From an uncultured Prevotellaceae bacterium (GTDB lineage: Bacteria; Bacteroidota; Bacteroidia; Bacteroidales; Bacteroidaceae), in NCBI GenBank assembly GCA_900316985.1, contig ONFE01000011.1:1-64000 (forward strand): a stretch of DNA of 64,000 nucleotides, read 5' to 3'. Position numbers and translations under genes: made by a program. Positions 1 to 9,931 of the stretch are shown piece by piece (position 1 is the first letter of the stretch; each line of letters begins with the position of its first letter). The notes under the pieces are model-generated. The model made no database searches. It worked only from the letters and a program-made list of their open reading frames with translations, and had not been told where the DNA came from.

Positions 1-807
1 GATAATGATATATCGGGTGACCTTTATCCCACACGCAGAAACAAGACGCTTAGCAACAAGTCGACTCCCGCAGCTCTGTTCTACAGAAATAATACGGACA
101 ATACCAAAAATGCCAATATTACCTTGGCGGATATCACCCAGAATCCTGACGGTACCATTGCCTTCAACTTCTCATTGGAAGAGGGATCTTCTTCTCAGGG
201 AGGTGGCGATACCCCGGTAATTGAACCCACGGATGAATACCTGTTCTATGAGTCGTTTGACCTGTGTACCGGAAAAGGCGGTAACGACGGTCAGTGGAAT
301 AGTGTCTCATCCCCCTTTGTGCCTGATAACGAAGGATGGACTGTTACGGGAGATAAGTGTTATGGCGGTGACAAGTGTGCAAGATTTGGAACCAAAGATA
401 TTGACGGCATTGCAACCACCCCTGCATTTATGCTTGAAGGAACGACCACGCTTTCTTTCAAGGCTGCTGCATGGTTTTCAGATAAATGCAGTCTGGTGCT
501 CAGTGTAAACGGAGAGCCTTATGAATCTTTCGACTTGGGTAATAGGGAATGGACGGAATATACTGTGGAGATTACGGGTAAGGGTGTTACCCGACTAACC
601 TTCCAACCCACGCAAAAACGTTTCTTCCTCGATGAGGTGAAGGTATTGAATCCGGCAGCAACCACATCCGTTAACAATGCCGTTTCCCGCCCGTTATCTC
701 GTAACAGGCAGGGCGTATGGACGCTCGACGGCCGCTATCTAGGTACGGACATCCGCCAGTTACCTCCAGGCATCTATATCGTGAACGGACGCAAGGTAGT
801 GAAATGA
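1..807 (+). CDS. Secreted M6-type metalloprotease, C-terminal part (5' end outside window)
   Basis: The frame is open from base 1, so this is the tail of a longer gene; the internal ATG at 124 is not the start. The first 50 or so residues (GDLYPTRRNKTLSN, then STPAALFYRN and ITLADITQNPDGTIAFNF) resemble the region after the catalytic domain in Prevotella M6-family metalloproteases. Next comes an Asp/Gly-rich linker and a beta-rich module with an FYESFDLCTGKGGNDGQW opening, like the carbohydrate-binding or cleaved-adhesin-like modules of secreted proteins. The end (WTLDGRYLGTD...LPPGIYIVNGRKVVK) matches the C-terminal tail found on many exported Prevotella proteins, probably a type IX secretion sorting signal. 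The catalytic HExxH lies outside the window, so the protease call is an inference from the tail. A terminator follows directly. Confidence 0.6.
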   Translation, partial: DNDISGDLYPTRRNKTLSNKSTPAALFYRNNTDNTKNANITLADITQNPDGTIAFNFSLEEGSSSQGGGDTPVIEPTDEYLFYESFDLCTGKGGNDGQWNSVSSPFVPDNEGWTVTGDKCYGGDKCARFGTKDIDGIATTPAFMLEGTTTLSFKAAAWFSDKCSLVLSVNGEPYESFDLGNREWTEYTVEITGKGVTRLTFQPTQKRFFLDEVKVLNPAATTSVNNAVSRPLSRNRQGVWTLDGRYLGTDIRQLPPGIYIVNGRKVVK

Positions 808-810
808 AAC

Positions 811-850
811 AGAAGGATGCATTCTAAAGATAGGGTGCATCTTTCTTTTG
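811..850 (+). terminator. Rho-independent terminator after the metalloprotease gene
   Basis: An 11-bp stem with one G-T pair (AGAAGGATGCA at 811-821 against TGCATCTTTCT at 836-846) ends in a T-rich tail. It sits just after the stop codon at 805-807. Confidence 0.6.
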
Positions 851-984
851 ACTACACTCCCAAACTCCTATATTAATAATATGTACGCGTACGATAATTT
901 TAACTACTAAACGTTAAGAAATAGTACGGAAATGTTGTTATTTGGTAGGAAATAGGGGAAAAATCCGTTTTTTTTGCAGAAAAG

Positions 985-1016
985 TTTGGACTTTTTTAAA
1001 AAAGTGTTTATATTTG
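985..1016 (+). promoter_or_regulatory. Bacteroidetes-type promoter for the first susC operon
   Basis: A TTTG at 985-988 (-33 element), a 20-bp spacer and TATATTTG at 1009-1016 (-7 element, TAnnTTTG) match the Bacteroidetes primary sigma factor consensus. The leader to the ATG at 1081 would be about 60 nt. Confidence 0.7.
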
Positions 1017-1080
1017 CAAACTGTTATTATTCATAATACCATTTGAAACTATATATATTAACTAACGAGAGAATATTATT

Positions 1081-4000
1081 ATGCAAATGAAAAAGTTCTT
1101 GATGGCACTTCTATGTGTCCTTCTAAGCGCGACAACAGCCCTGGCGCAGAACAACGTGACAGGTACAGTTGTTGACGAGACAGGTGAGCCGGTTATCGGT
1201 GCATCAGTCATGGTGAAGGGAACGAAGACCGGCACCGTGACAGATGTCGATGGTAAGTTCTCGCTTGTCAATGTTCAAGGCAAAACCCTTGTTGTTTCGT
1301 ACATCGGTTACGACAATAGTGAGGTCAGAGCCCAGAACGGCATGAAAATTCAGTTAAAAAGCAATTCCCAGACACTGGGCGAAGTGGTGGTCACGGGTAT
1401 GACCCGCATGGACCGCCGTATGTTTACCGGTGCCACTGATAAGGTGAATGCCGATGATGCCATGATCAATGGTATTGCCGACATCTCCCGCTCACTGGAA
1501 GGCCGTTCTGCCGGTGTGAGCGTGCAGAATGTGAGTGGTACCTTCGGTACGGCTCCTAAGATCCGCGTTCGTGGTGCTACGTCTATCTATGGTTCATCCA
1601 AACCTCTTTGGGTGGTTGACGGTGTAATCATGGAAGACGTGACCGATATTGATTCTGACGCCCTTTCTTCCGGTGACCCTGAAACGCTGATTTCATCGGC
1701 CATTGCCGGCTTGAACAGTGATGATATTGAGTCATTCCAGATTCTGAAGGACGGTTCTGCAACCTCTATCTATGGTGCTCGCGCCATGGCAGGTGTGATT
1801 GTCGTCACAACCAAGAAAGGTCAGCAGGGTCAGGCCCACATTAACTATATGGGTGAGTTTACCACCCGTCTGAAGCCCAGTTATTCCAACTTCAACATTC
1901 TGAACTCTCAGGATCAGATGGGTATCTATCGTGAGTTGAAGGACAAGGGATGGTTAAGCTTGAGCAGTGTGCTCAATGGTTCCGACTATGGTGTGTATGG
2001 TAAGATGTATGAACTGACCAACACATACGATCCTGCCACTGGAACGTTTGCACTTCCCAACACTGAGGAGGCCCGCAACCAGTATCTTCAGAATGCTGAG
2101 TTCCGTAATACAGACTGGTTTGACGAACTGTTCTCCTATGGTCTTCAGCAGAACCATTCAATCAGCATGAGTGGTGGTACGGCCAAGTCGAACTACTACG
2201 GTTCTATCTCAGCCATGGTTGACCCGGGATGGTACAAGCAGAGCAAGGTGAACCGTTATACGGTTAACCTGAACATGTCTCACCATATTCTGGATAACCT
2301 GACTCTGAATATGATCGGTGGTGGCAGTTACCGTAAGCAGCGCGCTCCTGGTTCGCTGAGCCAGGATGTGGACGTGGTGAGCGGTAATGTGAAGCGTGAC
2401 TTCGATATCAACCCGTATTCTTATGCGTTGAATACCTCACGTGCACTGGATCCCGACACCTACTATCATTCCAACTATGCTCCTTTCAATATCCTGCACG
2501 AACTAGAGTCTAACTACATTGATGTGAACTTCGTTGATGCCAAGTTCCAGGGTGAATTGAAATGGAAGCCTATTAAGGATTTGGAACTTTCTGCTCTGGG
2601 TGCCGTTAAGTTCACCACTACCTCTCAGGAATATAAGATTTTGGACGATTCTAACCAGGCTGAATCTTATCGTGCGATGGGTAACAGTCTGATTCGTGAT
2701 GAAAACAGATATCTTTATACAGATCCTGATGTTCTCTATTCACTGCCTATGACAGTATTACCTTCAGGTGGTATGTACAGACGTACGGAGAACCGAATGC
2801 TCGACTACAACTTCCGCGCTACGGCCAACTATACCCACACTTTCAACAGAATCCACTTTACGAACCTCTTCGGCGGTATGGAGACCACCAGCATTGAGCG
2901 TACACGCTCTTGGTTCAACGGTTGGGGTATGCAGTATTCTAAGGGTGAAATACCATTTTATGTGTATCAGTTCTTCAAGAAGAGCATTGAAGAAAACACT
3001 AACTACTTCACGTTATCAAATACCAATAGCCGTTCGGTGGCATTCTTTGCGAACGGTACCTATGGCTTCAATAACCGTTACGTGCTGAACGGCACCTTCC
3101 GTTACGAGGGTAGTAACGCCATGGGTAAGAGCCGTTCGGCCCGCTGGACTCCCACTTGGAACGTGGCTGCTTCTTGGAATGTGGATCAGGAGAAATTCTT
3201 TGAAAGTCTGCAGCCTACACTTTCACACTTGAAACTGAAGGCCAGTTATTCTTTGACCGCAACACCTCCTCCCACAAGTTACACTAGTTCTACTGATGTA
3301 TTCAAGGCTTACAACCCATATCGTATCTTTACTACGGACAAAGAGATAGGTATTCAACTTACAGATCTTCAGAACGATGATTTGACCTACGAGAAGAAGC
3401 ATGAGCTCAACTTTGGTTTCGAGGCTGGATTCCTTGATGACCGCATCAATGTGGCCTTTGATATCTATTCCCGTAAGAACTTCGATGAAATCGGTCCTGT
3501 AGCTACGCAGGGTATCATGGGACAGATTATCCGTTGGGCCAATGCAGCCGACATGAAATCGAGCGGTCAGGAATTCTCTGTTTCTTCCACAAATATTAAG
3601 AGCAAGGATTTTAGCTGGACAACCTCTTTCGTGTTCTCACACACGAAGACTGAAATCACCAATCTTACTAGTCAGGATCGCGTGATTGACTTGATTACAA
3701 ATATGGGTGGACGTAAGGAAGGCTATCCAGTACGTGCTTTGTTCTCTATTCCCTTCAAGGGCCTGAACTCCGACGGTATGCCTATCTTCATCAATGAGAA
3801 AGGTGAGGAAACCACCTACGACATCAACTTCCAGGAGCGTGACAACACGGACTTCCTGAAGTATGAAGGTCCTACAGACCCGACTATCCAGGGTTCACTT
3901 GGTAATATGTTCAAGTGGAAAGGCTTCACCTTGAACCTGTTCGTTACCTATTCATTTGGTAATGTGGTGCGCCTGGATCCCGTATTTGCCGGCCGTTATT

Positions 4001-4389
4001 CCGATCTTACTTCAATGACCAAGGAGTTTAAAGACCGCTGGATGGTACCTGGCGATGAGAATTACACGAATATTCCTGTTATCCTCAGTTACCGTCAGTA
4101 TAATGAAAATCGCAGTATACGTTATGGTTATAATGCCTATAACTATAGCGATGTCCGCATTGCCAAGGGTGACTTCATCCGCATGAAGGAAATCTCTCTG
4201 AACTATGATTTCCCCAAGACATGGATTGCACCTCTGACTAATCTCTCACTGAAACTGCAGGCCACCAACCTGTTCCTGATCTATGCAGACAAGAAACTCA
4301 ATGGTCAGGATCCTGAGTTCTTCCGCTCTGGTGGTGTGGCTGCTCCTGTTCCTAAGCAGTTTACATTGACGCTGAAGGCTGGTTTCTAA
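1081..4389 (+). CDS. SusC/RagA-family TonB-dependent outer membrane transporter
   Basis: This 1102-residue protein has a signal peptide (about residues 1-22, ending TTALAQ). A carboxypeptidase-regulatory-like domain (VTGTVVDETGEPVIGASVMVKG, then TDVDGKFSL) follows, then a TonB plug (GEVVVTGM, KIRVRGATSIYGSSKPLWVVDG, IESFQILKDGSATSIYGARAMAGVIVVTT) and a long beta barrel ending LTLKAGF. SusC proteins form the outer membrane channel that works with a SusD lid and is powered by TonB-ExbBD. It heads a five-gene operon with SusD 48 bp downstream. The next genes are a metallopeptidase and two lipoproteins, not glycosidases, so imported ligands may be peptides; that is an inference. A second ATG at 1087 is an equally good start. 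Confidence 0.93.
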   Translation: MQMKKFLMALLCVLLSATTALAQNNVTGTVVDETGEPVIGASVMVKGTKTGTVTDVDGKFSLVNVQGKTLVVSYIGYDNSEVRAQNGMKIQLKSNSQTLGEVVVTGMTRMDRRMFTGATDKVNADDAMINGIADISRSLEGRSAGVSVQNVSGTFGTAPKIRVRGATSIYGSSKPLWVVDGVIMEDVTDIDSDALSSGDPETLISSAIAGLNSDDIESFQILKDGSATSIYGARAMAGVIVVTTKKGQQGQAHINYMGEFTTRLKPSYSNFNILNSQDQMGIYRELKDKGWLSLSSVLNGSDYGVYGKMYELTNTYDPATGTFALPNTEEARNQYLQNAEFRNTDWFDELFSYGLQQNHSISMSGGTAKSNYYGSISAMVDPGWYKQSKVNRYTVNLNMSHHILDNLTLNMIGGGSYRKQRAPGSLSQDVDVVSGNVKRDFDINPYSYALNTSRALDPDTYYHSNYAPFNILHELESNYIDVNFVDAKFQGELKWKPIKDLELSALGAVKFTTTSQEYKILDDSNQAESYRAMGNSLIRDENRYLYTDPDVLYSLPMTVLPSGGMYRRTENRMLDYNFRATANYTHTFNRIHFTNLFGGMETTSIERTRSWFNGWGMQYSKGEIPFYVYQFFKKSIEENTNYFTLSNTNSRSVAFFANGTYGFNNRYVLNGTFRYEGSNAMGKSRSARWTPTWNVAASWNVDQEKFFESLQPTLSHLKLKASYSLTATPPPTSYTSSTDVFKAYNPYRIFTTDKEIGIQLTDLQNDDLTYEKKHELNFGFEAGFLDDRINVAFDIYSRKNFDEIGPVATQGIMGQIIRWANAADMKSSGQEFSVSSTNIKSKDFSWTTSFVFSHTKTEITNLTSQDRVIDLITNMGGRKEGYPVRALFSIPFKGLNSDGMPIFINEKGEETTYDINFQERDNTDFLKYEGPTDPTIQGSLGNMFKWKGFTLNLFVTYSFGNVVRLDPVFAGRYSDLTSMTKEFKDRWMVPGDENYTNIPVILSYRQYNENRSIRYGYNAYNYSDVRIAKGDFIRMKEISLNYDFPKTWIAPLTNLSLKLQATNLFLIYADKKLNGQDPEFFRSGGVAAPVPKQFTLTLKAGF

Positions 4390-4437
4390 TCAGAGTTATG
4401 GTTTAAAGTATAAAGTTTTAAAGACTAAAAGAAGATT

Positions 4438-6069
4438 ATGAAAAAATATATTGTTTTATCTGTCATAGCGTTGTCAGGACTCTTCGTTTCATGCGATGAC
4501 TATCTTGATAAACTGCCTGACAACCGTATGGAACTGAAGACTGCAGATGAAATCAAGAGTCTGCTCGTCAGTGCATACGCTACCCGTAATCCTGCCTATC
4601 TTTTGGAAATGTATTCTGACAATACGGATGACTGCGTTAATACGGGTTGGTCAGAAGCAGACCGTTTCCAGCGCCAAGCTTATCATTGGGATGACATTAC
4701 TGAAATCGGTCAGGACGAGTCTCCGCAGGAGCTTTGGAATGGTTATTATTCGGCCATTGCGGCAAGTAATGCTTCCATACAATTTATCGACGCTCTCGAT
4801 GAAAGTGAGAAAGCTAGTTACTCTTCCCAATTAGGAGAAGCTTTGGTCTGCCGTGCTTATAACATGTTTATGCTTTCGCTGGTTTTCTGTAATGCATACG
4901 ATGCCAGTACAGCTGCTACAGAGCAGGGCCTGCCTTATCCCTTAGTCACAGAGACTGTGGTGGGTCAGAAATATGAGCGTGGCACTTTGGCGCAACTTTA
5001 TGAACAGATAGAGAAGGATTTGCTACGAGGCCTTCCTCTGGTGACCAGTAATTACGAAAAACCGAAGTTTCACTTCACAAAGGATGCAGCCAATGCTTTT
5101 GCAGCCCGATTCTATCTGTACTATAACAAGAACGACAAGGCTATTGAATATGCATCCAAAGTGCTCGGTGAAAATCCTGGTGCAAAACTTCGCGACTGGG
5201 ACTACTACAACTCTCTGAATGCCAACAAGCAGATTCAGCCAGAGGCTTTCGTGGCTGCTGATGAGCGTGCCAACCTGTTGCTGCAGACCGTTTATTCTGA
5301 ATGGGGAGCCGTTCATGGTCCTTTTCGCTATGCCGAAAAATATGCCCATGGCCATACCATTTCTACTGATGAGACAATGGGTTCAACAGGTCCTTGGGGA
5401 GCAAGTTCAGATTTTAAGTATACCATCTGGTATAACAACGCTCTCTCTAAGTACATCTTCCGCAAGGTACCCTATGAGTTTGAGACCACCGACGTACAGG
5501 CACAGATTGGTTTCGCCCATTCTGAGTTTGCTGTGTTTACAACGGATATTCTGCTCTTGGAACGTGCTGAGGCCTACGCTTTGTCAGGAAATCTGCAGGC
5601 TGCTGTTAATGATATCAACACGGAACTGGCTGCTTTCCATTCAGCCCCTAAGAAACTAACAGTTGAAAATATCACGGAGTTCTATAAGGGCATTGAATAT
5701 TATGAGCCTAAGGCCGCAACGCCTAAAAAGCATCTGCATCCAAAGTTTACCATCGATGCTGAAGGAAGTGACCAGGAGAGCGTGCTGCAGTGTATCCTGC
5801 ATCTGCGCCGTATCCTGACGCTGCATGAAGGATTCCGTATGCAAGATATCAAGCGTTATGGTATTACCATCTATCGCCGCCAAATGAACAGCAACTACGA
5901 CATCACGAACGTTACCGACACGATGGAGCCTGGTGACAAGCGTCTGGCTATCCAGCTGCCGCAGGATGTTATCACTGCCGGTCTTCCTGGCAATGAGCGC
6001 ATTCCTTTAAAATCTGCAGAAAGCCTGGCTGTTGAGATGCCTATAGCATATAAGGCACAGTCTGAGTAA
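4438..6069 (+). CDS. SusD/RagB-family outer membrane lipoprotein
   Basis: This 543-residue lipoprotein has a signal peptide and lipobox with Cys19 (GLFVSC), followed by DDYLDKLPDNR, the usual opening of SusD proteins. The region around LGEALVCRAYNMFMLSLVFCNAYD and later EAYALSGNLQAAVNDINTELA fits the TPR-like helical SusD fold. SusD proteins sit on the cell surface as the ligand-binding lid of the SusC channel. It directly follows its SusC partner and is 25 bp upstream of a metallopeptidase gene in the same operon. Ligand specificity cannot be read from the sequence. Confidence 0.9.
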   Translation: MKKYIVLSVIALSGLFVSCDDYLDKLPDNRMELKTADEIKSLLVSAYATRNPAYLLEMYSDNTDDCVNTGWSEADRFQRQAYHWDDITEIGQDESPQELWNGYYSAIAASNASIQFIDALDESEKASYSSQLGEALVCRAYNMFMLSLVFCNAYDASTAATEQGLPYPLVTETVVGQKYERGTLAQLYEQIEKDLLRGLPLVTSNYEKPKFHFTKDAANAFAARFYLYYNKNDKAIEYASKVLGENPGAKLRDWDYYNSLNANKQIQPEAFVAADERANLLLQTVYSEWGAVHGPFRYAEKYAHGHTISTDETMGSTGPWGASSDFKYTIWYNNALSKYIFRKVPYEFETTDVQAQIGFAHSEFAVFTTDILLLERAEAYALSGNLQAAVNDINTELAAFHSAPKKLTVENITEFYKGIEYYEPKAATPKKHLHPKFTIDAEGSDQESVLQCILHLRRILTLHEGFRMQDIKRYGITIYRRQMNSNYDITNVTDTMEPGDKRLAIQLPQDVITAGLPGNERIPLKSAESLAVEMPIAYKAQSE

Positions 6070-6094
6070 AACAACATATAAATAGGAAAAGACA

Positions 6095-6982
6095 ATGAAA
6101 AAGATATATTTATTTTTATTGCTGGCTGTTTCAGGTTTTGCTTTCACAGCATGCTCTGACGATGACAAGCCCGGTGGGGAGAGCATCTTCCCCACAACAT
6201 CTCCGCAGCGCGATGCCTTTGAGGAATGGTTGCTGAAGAACTTTACTTATCCTTATAATGTGGATTTCCAGTACAAGATGCAGGACATCGAAACGGATAA
6301 GAAATATACGCTGGTACCAGCTGACTCGGCAAAATGTGCCAAGCTGGCCAAGATCGTCAAGTTCCTTTGGTTTGATGCCTATGCAGAAGTAGTAGGACAG
6401 GATTTCGTGAAGGAGAACGTCCCCAGAGTGTTGACTCTCGTTGGCTCACCAGCCTATAATAGTGAGGGTACGATGGTGCTCGGTACTGCAGAGGGTGGCT
6501 ATAAGGTGACACTCTATATGGTGAATTGGCTGACAGATGAGATTCTGGGTGACTACAATACCCTGACAGAATACTATTTCACGACCATGCACCATGAGTT
6601 CCAGCACATCCTGAACCAGAAGATTCCTTACGATACTTCGTTCGATCTTATTTCCGAGGGTGACTATGTAAGTGGTGACTGGTATCTGCAAAGTACGGAG
6701 ACCGTGGCTCTGCCTAAAGGCTTTATCCGTAACTATGCCATGGTGGAGCCCCGTGAGGACTATGCTGAACTTTACTCTCAGTACATCGTCGACACGGATG
6801 AGGACTGGAATCGTAAGATGAGACTTGCCGGTGAGGAAGGTAGGGCTATCATTCAGGAAAAATTGGAGTTGATCAGGACCTATATGAAAGAATCTTGGAA
6901 TCTTGACATCGATGCTCTGCGTGCAGCTGTCCAGCATCGTGGTAAGGAACTGCAGTCACTCGATTTGGAAACGTTAAATTAA
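6095..6982 (+). CDS. Putative zinc-binding metallopeptidase lipoprotein (Peptidase_Mx1-like)
   Basis: The protein has 295 residues and a lipobox with Cys20 (FAFTAC), so it is probably surface or periplasmic and membrane-anchored. The zinc motif HEFQH is at about residues 167-171 (TTMHHEFQHILNQ), the gluzincin/metzincin-type HExxH. The downstream stretch EPREDYAELYSQYIV supplies acidic residues that may give the third zinc ligand. Length and layout match the lipoprotein peptidases often coded beside SusC/SusD pairs in Bacteroidales. It lies 25 bp after SusD and 16 bp before the DUF4302 gene. The likely job is trimming peptides or proteins at the surface before SusCD uptake; the substrate is unknown. 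Confidence 0.8.
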   Translation: MKKIYLFLLLAVSGFAFTACSDDDKPGGESIFPTTSPQRDAFEEWLLKNFTYPYNVDFQYKMQDIETDKKYTLVPADSAKCAKLAKIVKFLWFDAYAEVVGQDFVKENVPRVLTLVGSPAYNSEGTMVLGTAEGGYKVTLYMVNWLTDEILGDYNTLTEYYFTTMHHEFQHILNQKIPYDTSFDLISEGDYVSGDWYLQSTETVALPKGFIRNYAMVEPREDYAELYSQYIVDTDEDWNRKMRLAGEEGRAIIQEKLELIRTYMKESWNLDIDALRAAVQHRGKELQSLDLETLN

Positions 6983-6998
6983 AAAGAAACTGACGATT

Positions 6999-8288
6999 AT
7001 GAAAAAGTTATTTTTATATATGATGCTTGCAGCCGTATCGTTCTCCATGCAGTCTTGCCTGCATGACAACGATGAGATTTTCGAGAAGTCTGCGGCTGAG
7101 CGTATCGATGAGGCCGTTGCCAATGCAAAGTCCTTGCTTTTATCGGCTGACAATGGATGGAAATTTGAATACTATCTTGGATCAGAATACTCTTATGGTG
7201 GTTACAATTACATCGTCAAATTCGGAAATGACGGTAAGGCTCATGTTTCCGGTGAGATTGCAGATGCTGACATGGTGACTTCTTCCAGTTGGGATGTCGT
7301 GAAAGACCAGGGCCCCGTGCTCACTTTCAACACTTACAATGCCATCATGCACGAACTCTCACAACCGATGCAGGATCCTGTTGACGGTTATGAGGGCGAC
7401 TATGAGTTCATCATCATGCGCACGACCAACGACTCCATCTACCTGAAAGGAAAGAAATGGGGTAATGAAATGTTGCTTACACGTATGCCGTCTGACCAGT
7501 CATGGGTAGATTATCTCACATCTTTGGCTGATTTGAAGGAACGGATTTTCTTCAACTTCGAAGGTAAATACGGATCAATTGATGCAACGGCAGAGATTGG
7601 TGAAAGTGATAATTGGTTATACGTGTCTCTTCCCGATAGTACAGTAGAAGTGCCGTTTATCTACACGGTAAATGGTCTGAAATTACAGACCCCGGTTGAA
7701 ATAGAAGGGAAACAGGTACAGAAGCTAATTTATGATGATGCAAGCCAGACGTTGGCATCAGAGGATGGCTTGTTTAAGATGGCAGCCCTGCTTCCTGAAG
7801 GTTGGCGTCCGTTTGATTTCTTTGCCGGCAAGTATGATTTTACCTATAATTATGGTACATTCCCTGTAGAACTGGTTCCTGACAAAGCAAGTAACCGCTA
7901 TCTGATGAAAGGGCTCAATGATAAATATGATATTGTGATGACTTACTCACGCAGTTCTGGCCGCCTGAACGTCAACGCACAACTTCTGGGCACAGATGAA
8001 AGTGGTGTTCAAGTTTGGTTAGCCGCTTGGGATATTGCCGGAGGTGGTAGCCTGACATGGAGTACAGATGCTGGTGTTTCCCTAGTGTGGAATGGCGACG
8101 AAACCAATCCGGAGTTTACTTTCGAGGATTTGGGCAATTATCCTGGTATCAATACCGACTCGTTTATTCTTTGGGGAATGCTTAACGGATCCAGCAACGG
8201 TGCCTATGAAGGAGCTGACTGGTTTGCGAAGGGGTCAACTTCTTTCCGTATCCCCTATTGGAAATCCCTCAAGAAGACGGGTAACTAA
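6999..8288 (+). CDS. DUF4302 domain lipoprotein
   Basis: This 429-residue protein has a lipobox with Cys20 (FSMQSC). The N-terminal stretch ERIDEAVANAKSLLLSADNGWKFEYYLGSE and the later GPVLTFNTYNAIMHELSQP are typical of DUF4302 proteins, which occur next to SusC/SusD and Mx1-type peptidase genes in Bacteroidales. No enzymatic motif is visible. The conserved neighbourhood suggests a surface ligand-binding or accessory role in the same uptake system. It is 16 bp after the peptidase gene and 33 bp before the BACON gene. The function remains unknown. Confidence 0.75.
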   Translation: MKKLFLYMMLAAVSFSMQSCLHDNDEIFEKSAAERIDEAVANAKSLLLSADNGWKFEYYLGSEYSYGGYNYIVKFGNDGKAHVSGEIADADMVTSSSWDVVKDQGPVLTFNTYNAIMHELSQPMQDPVDGYEGDYEFIIMRTTNDSIYLKGKKWGNEMLLTRMPSDQSWVDYLTSLADLKERIFFNFEGKYGSIDATAEIGESDNWLYVSLPDSTVEVPFIYTVNGLKLQTPVEIEGKQVQKLIYDDASQTLASEDGLFKMAALLPEGWRPFDFFAGKYDFTYNYGTFPVELVPDKASNRYLMKGLNDKYDIVMTYSRSSGRLNVNAQLLGTDESGVQVWLAAWDIAGGGSLTWSTDAGVSLVWNGDETNPEFTFEDLGNYPGINTDSFILWGMLNGSSNGAYEGADWFAKGSTSFRIPYWKSLKKTGN

Positions 8289-8321
8289 TTATCAATGTTG
8301 AAATCATTAAAGTAAATAACA

Positions 8322-9506
8322 ATGAAAAGCGTATTATATATGTTCACACTGGCTGTTTGCGGATGCCTCTTCCTGGCGTCCTGCAGCAGTGATGAGTATG
8401 AAGATAAGGTGAGCTCTGTGGTATCCACGGCAGCCGACACACAGATACCTGCAATAGGTGGAACCAAGACCATCACAGTTACCGGTCAGGGTATTACAGC
8501 TGCAGCTGAAGACAGTTGGCTGAACGTGTCAGTCAGCGGAAACACTATTACCGTTTCGGCTGATGCCAACAACTCTCGTGAGTCACGTCACACCATAGTG
8601 GTGGCTAAGGCTTCCAATGGTGACAAGGCCATCATCAACGTGTCGCAGATGGGTACAATCTTCTTTGTAGAGGATGCAAAATTCGATCTTGATGATGAGA
8701 AACGGACAGTCACGACTAACGTTATGACTTCATCCCCATCACAGACTGTGACCGTCAGCAGTGAGGATTCCTGGCTTACAGGAACGTATAATTCCCAAAC
8801 CGGTACCCTGACAGTTAACGTAGATGCCAATAACACAGGTGTTTCACGTACAGGTAGTTTAACTGTATCTAGTGGTGATTATAACAGTGTCATCACGATT
8901 ACTCAGACTGACTTTAAGAAGGACGTTTTGGGTGAGTATTACTTTGTCTATTCAAAGAATGTCAATGGCACCCAGTGGGTTGATATTCCCGCAGAGTTGA
9001 CCACCAATAGCCTTAAGCTCTATTTGTCTGAGGAATCTCCTTTGGTCATCCCCATCAAGATGCCTAACGGTAACAAGGCTCCTTACGAATTGACAGCTGA
9101 TTTTGGCAGTTATCTCGGTGATTTTACGTTGCAGGAAAAAACGTATAACTGTTATTTGGGCTTTGATAACGATGATTATAAATTTCTCTCCCGCTATACT
9201 GCCTACTTCTTTAAGTATATGGGAGCTACTCAGGCTACTATTTCACTCAGTATGAATACTGAAGATAACGGTTACGTATGGTTCGGTGGATTTGGAGAAG
9301 GTGTAGTTGACGTTGATGGAGACGAATATGGTGATATCAGTACTTGGTACATTCTCGCCATGTCTCAGAAGGAGTTTGCACAGGCAAATTTGGTTGGCTC
9401 TTTGTCGACGATGTACTGGCCATATCTGGAGAAGGTAGTTAAGGAGGAAGAAGGCGGTGCAAAGGCTTTCGCAAAGCGCGGCGCTCCACGTCGTATCAAG
9501 AAGTAA
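8322..9506 (+). CDS. BACON-domain lipoprotein
   Basis: The protein has 394 residues and a lipobox with Cys21 (LFLASC). Two BACON-like beta-sandwich repeats follow: residues about 38-110 (AEDSWLNVSVSGNTITVSADAN, then RHTIVVAKASNGDKAIINVSQ) and about 125-198 (SEDSWLTGTYNSQTGTLTVNVDAN, then RTGSLTVSSGDYNSVITITQ). The rest is a C-terminal domain that I do not recognise. BACON domains act in Bacteroidetes surface proteins as spacers or ligand-binding modules. It is the last gene of the operon and ends before a strong terminator. The basic end (KAFAKRGAPRRIKK) is unusual and has no clear meaning. Confidence 0.8.
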   Translation: MKSVLYMFTLAVCGCLFLASCSSDEYEDKVSSVVSTAADTQIPAIGGTKTITVTGQGITAAAEDSWLNVSVSGNTITVSADANNSRESRHTIVVAKASNGDKAIINVSQMGTIFFVEDAKFDLDDEKRTVTTNVMTSSPSQTVTVSSEDSWLTGTYNSQTGTLTVNVDANNTGVSRTGSLTVSSGDYNSVITITQTDFKKDVLGEYYFVYSKNVNGTQWVDIPAELTTNSLKLYLSEESPLVIPIKMPNGNKAPYELTADFGSYLGDFTLQEKTYNCYLGFDNDDYKFLSRYTAYFFKYMGATQATISLSMNTEDNGYVWFGGFGEGVVDVDGDEYGDISTWYILAMSQKEFAQANLVGSLSTMYWPYLEKVVKEEEGGAKAFAKRGAPRRIKK

Positions 9507-9523
9507 TTGATAAACTCTATGAT

Positions 9524-9559
9524 AAGAAAAAAGGCTTCCACATGGAGGCCTTTTTTCTT
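9524..9559 (+). terminator. Strong terminator at the end of the peptidase-linked SusCD operon
   Basis: Arms at 9524-9540 and 9543-9559 pair over 17 bp with one G-T pair. The right arm carries TTTTTT and the left AAAAAA, so it could work in both directions. Confidence 0.8.
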
Positions 9560-9832
9560 ATGTCCACAAGGAGTCAGGGTGTGAAGGCGTCTTCAAATTA
9601 GTTTGCTGTATAGGAATTTTTGTAAGGGTGTCAAACCCCGATAAACACAGGGCCTGCACCCTGTTTCAGAGGGTGTCAAGGGTGTCATAAGGGTGTCAGG
9701 AGACCCACCTCAGCCCATTGCTTTTCCCTTCGGCTAGCGACCGTTGGTTCCCGCTGTTGCGCCTACCCGTAGCCTTTGACTTCCGCTTCGCACGTCGATT
9801 TTCAATTCCCTTAAGAGGGAGGGAGTTTTAAG

Positions 9833-9923
9833 CCTCACACAGAGTGAACAGAGTACGCAGAGACGAAAATAAAAACCGCGGAAGAAATATATCCTCTGCG
9901 AACTTCGTTCACTTTGCGTGAGG
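9833..9923. repeat. Nested inverted repeat inside element A
   Basis: CCTCACACAGAGTGAACAG (from 9833) is matched imperfectly in reverse by CGTTCACTTTGCGTGAGG (ending 9923). The arms are about 30 nt (9833-9862 and 9894-9923), with roughly 80-85 percent identity by eye. It is absent from copy B. Confidence 0.6.
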
Positions 9924-9931
9924 ATATATAC

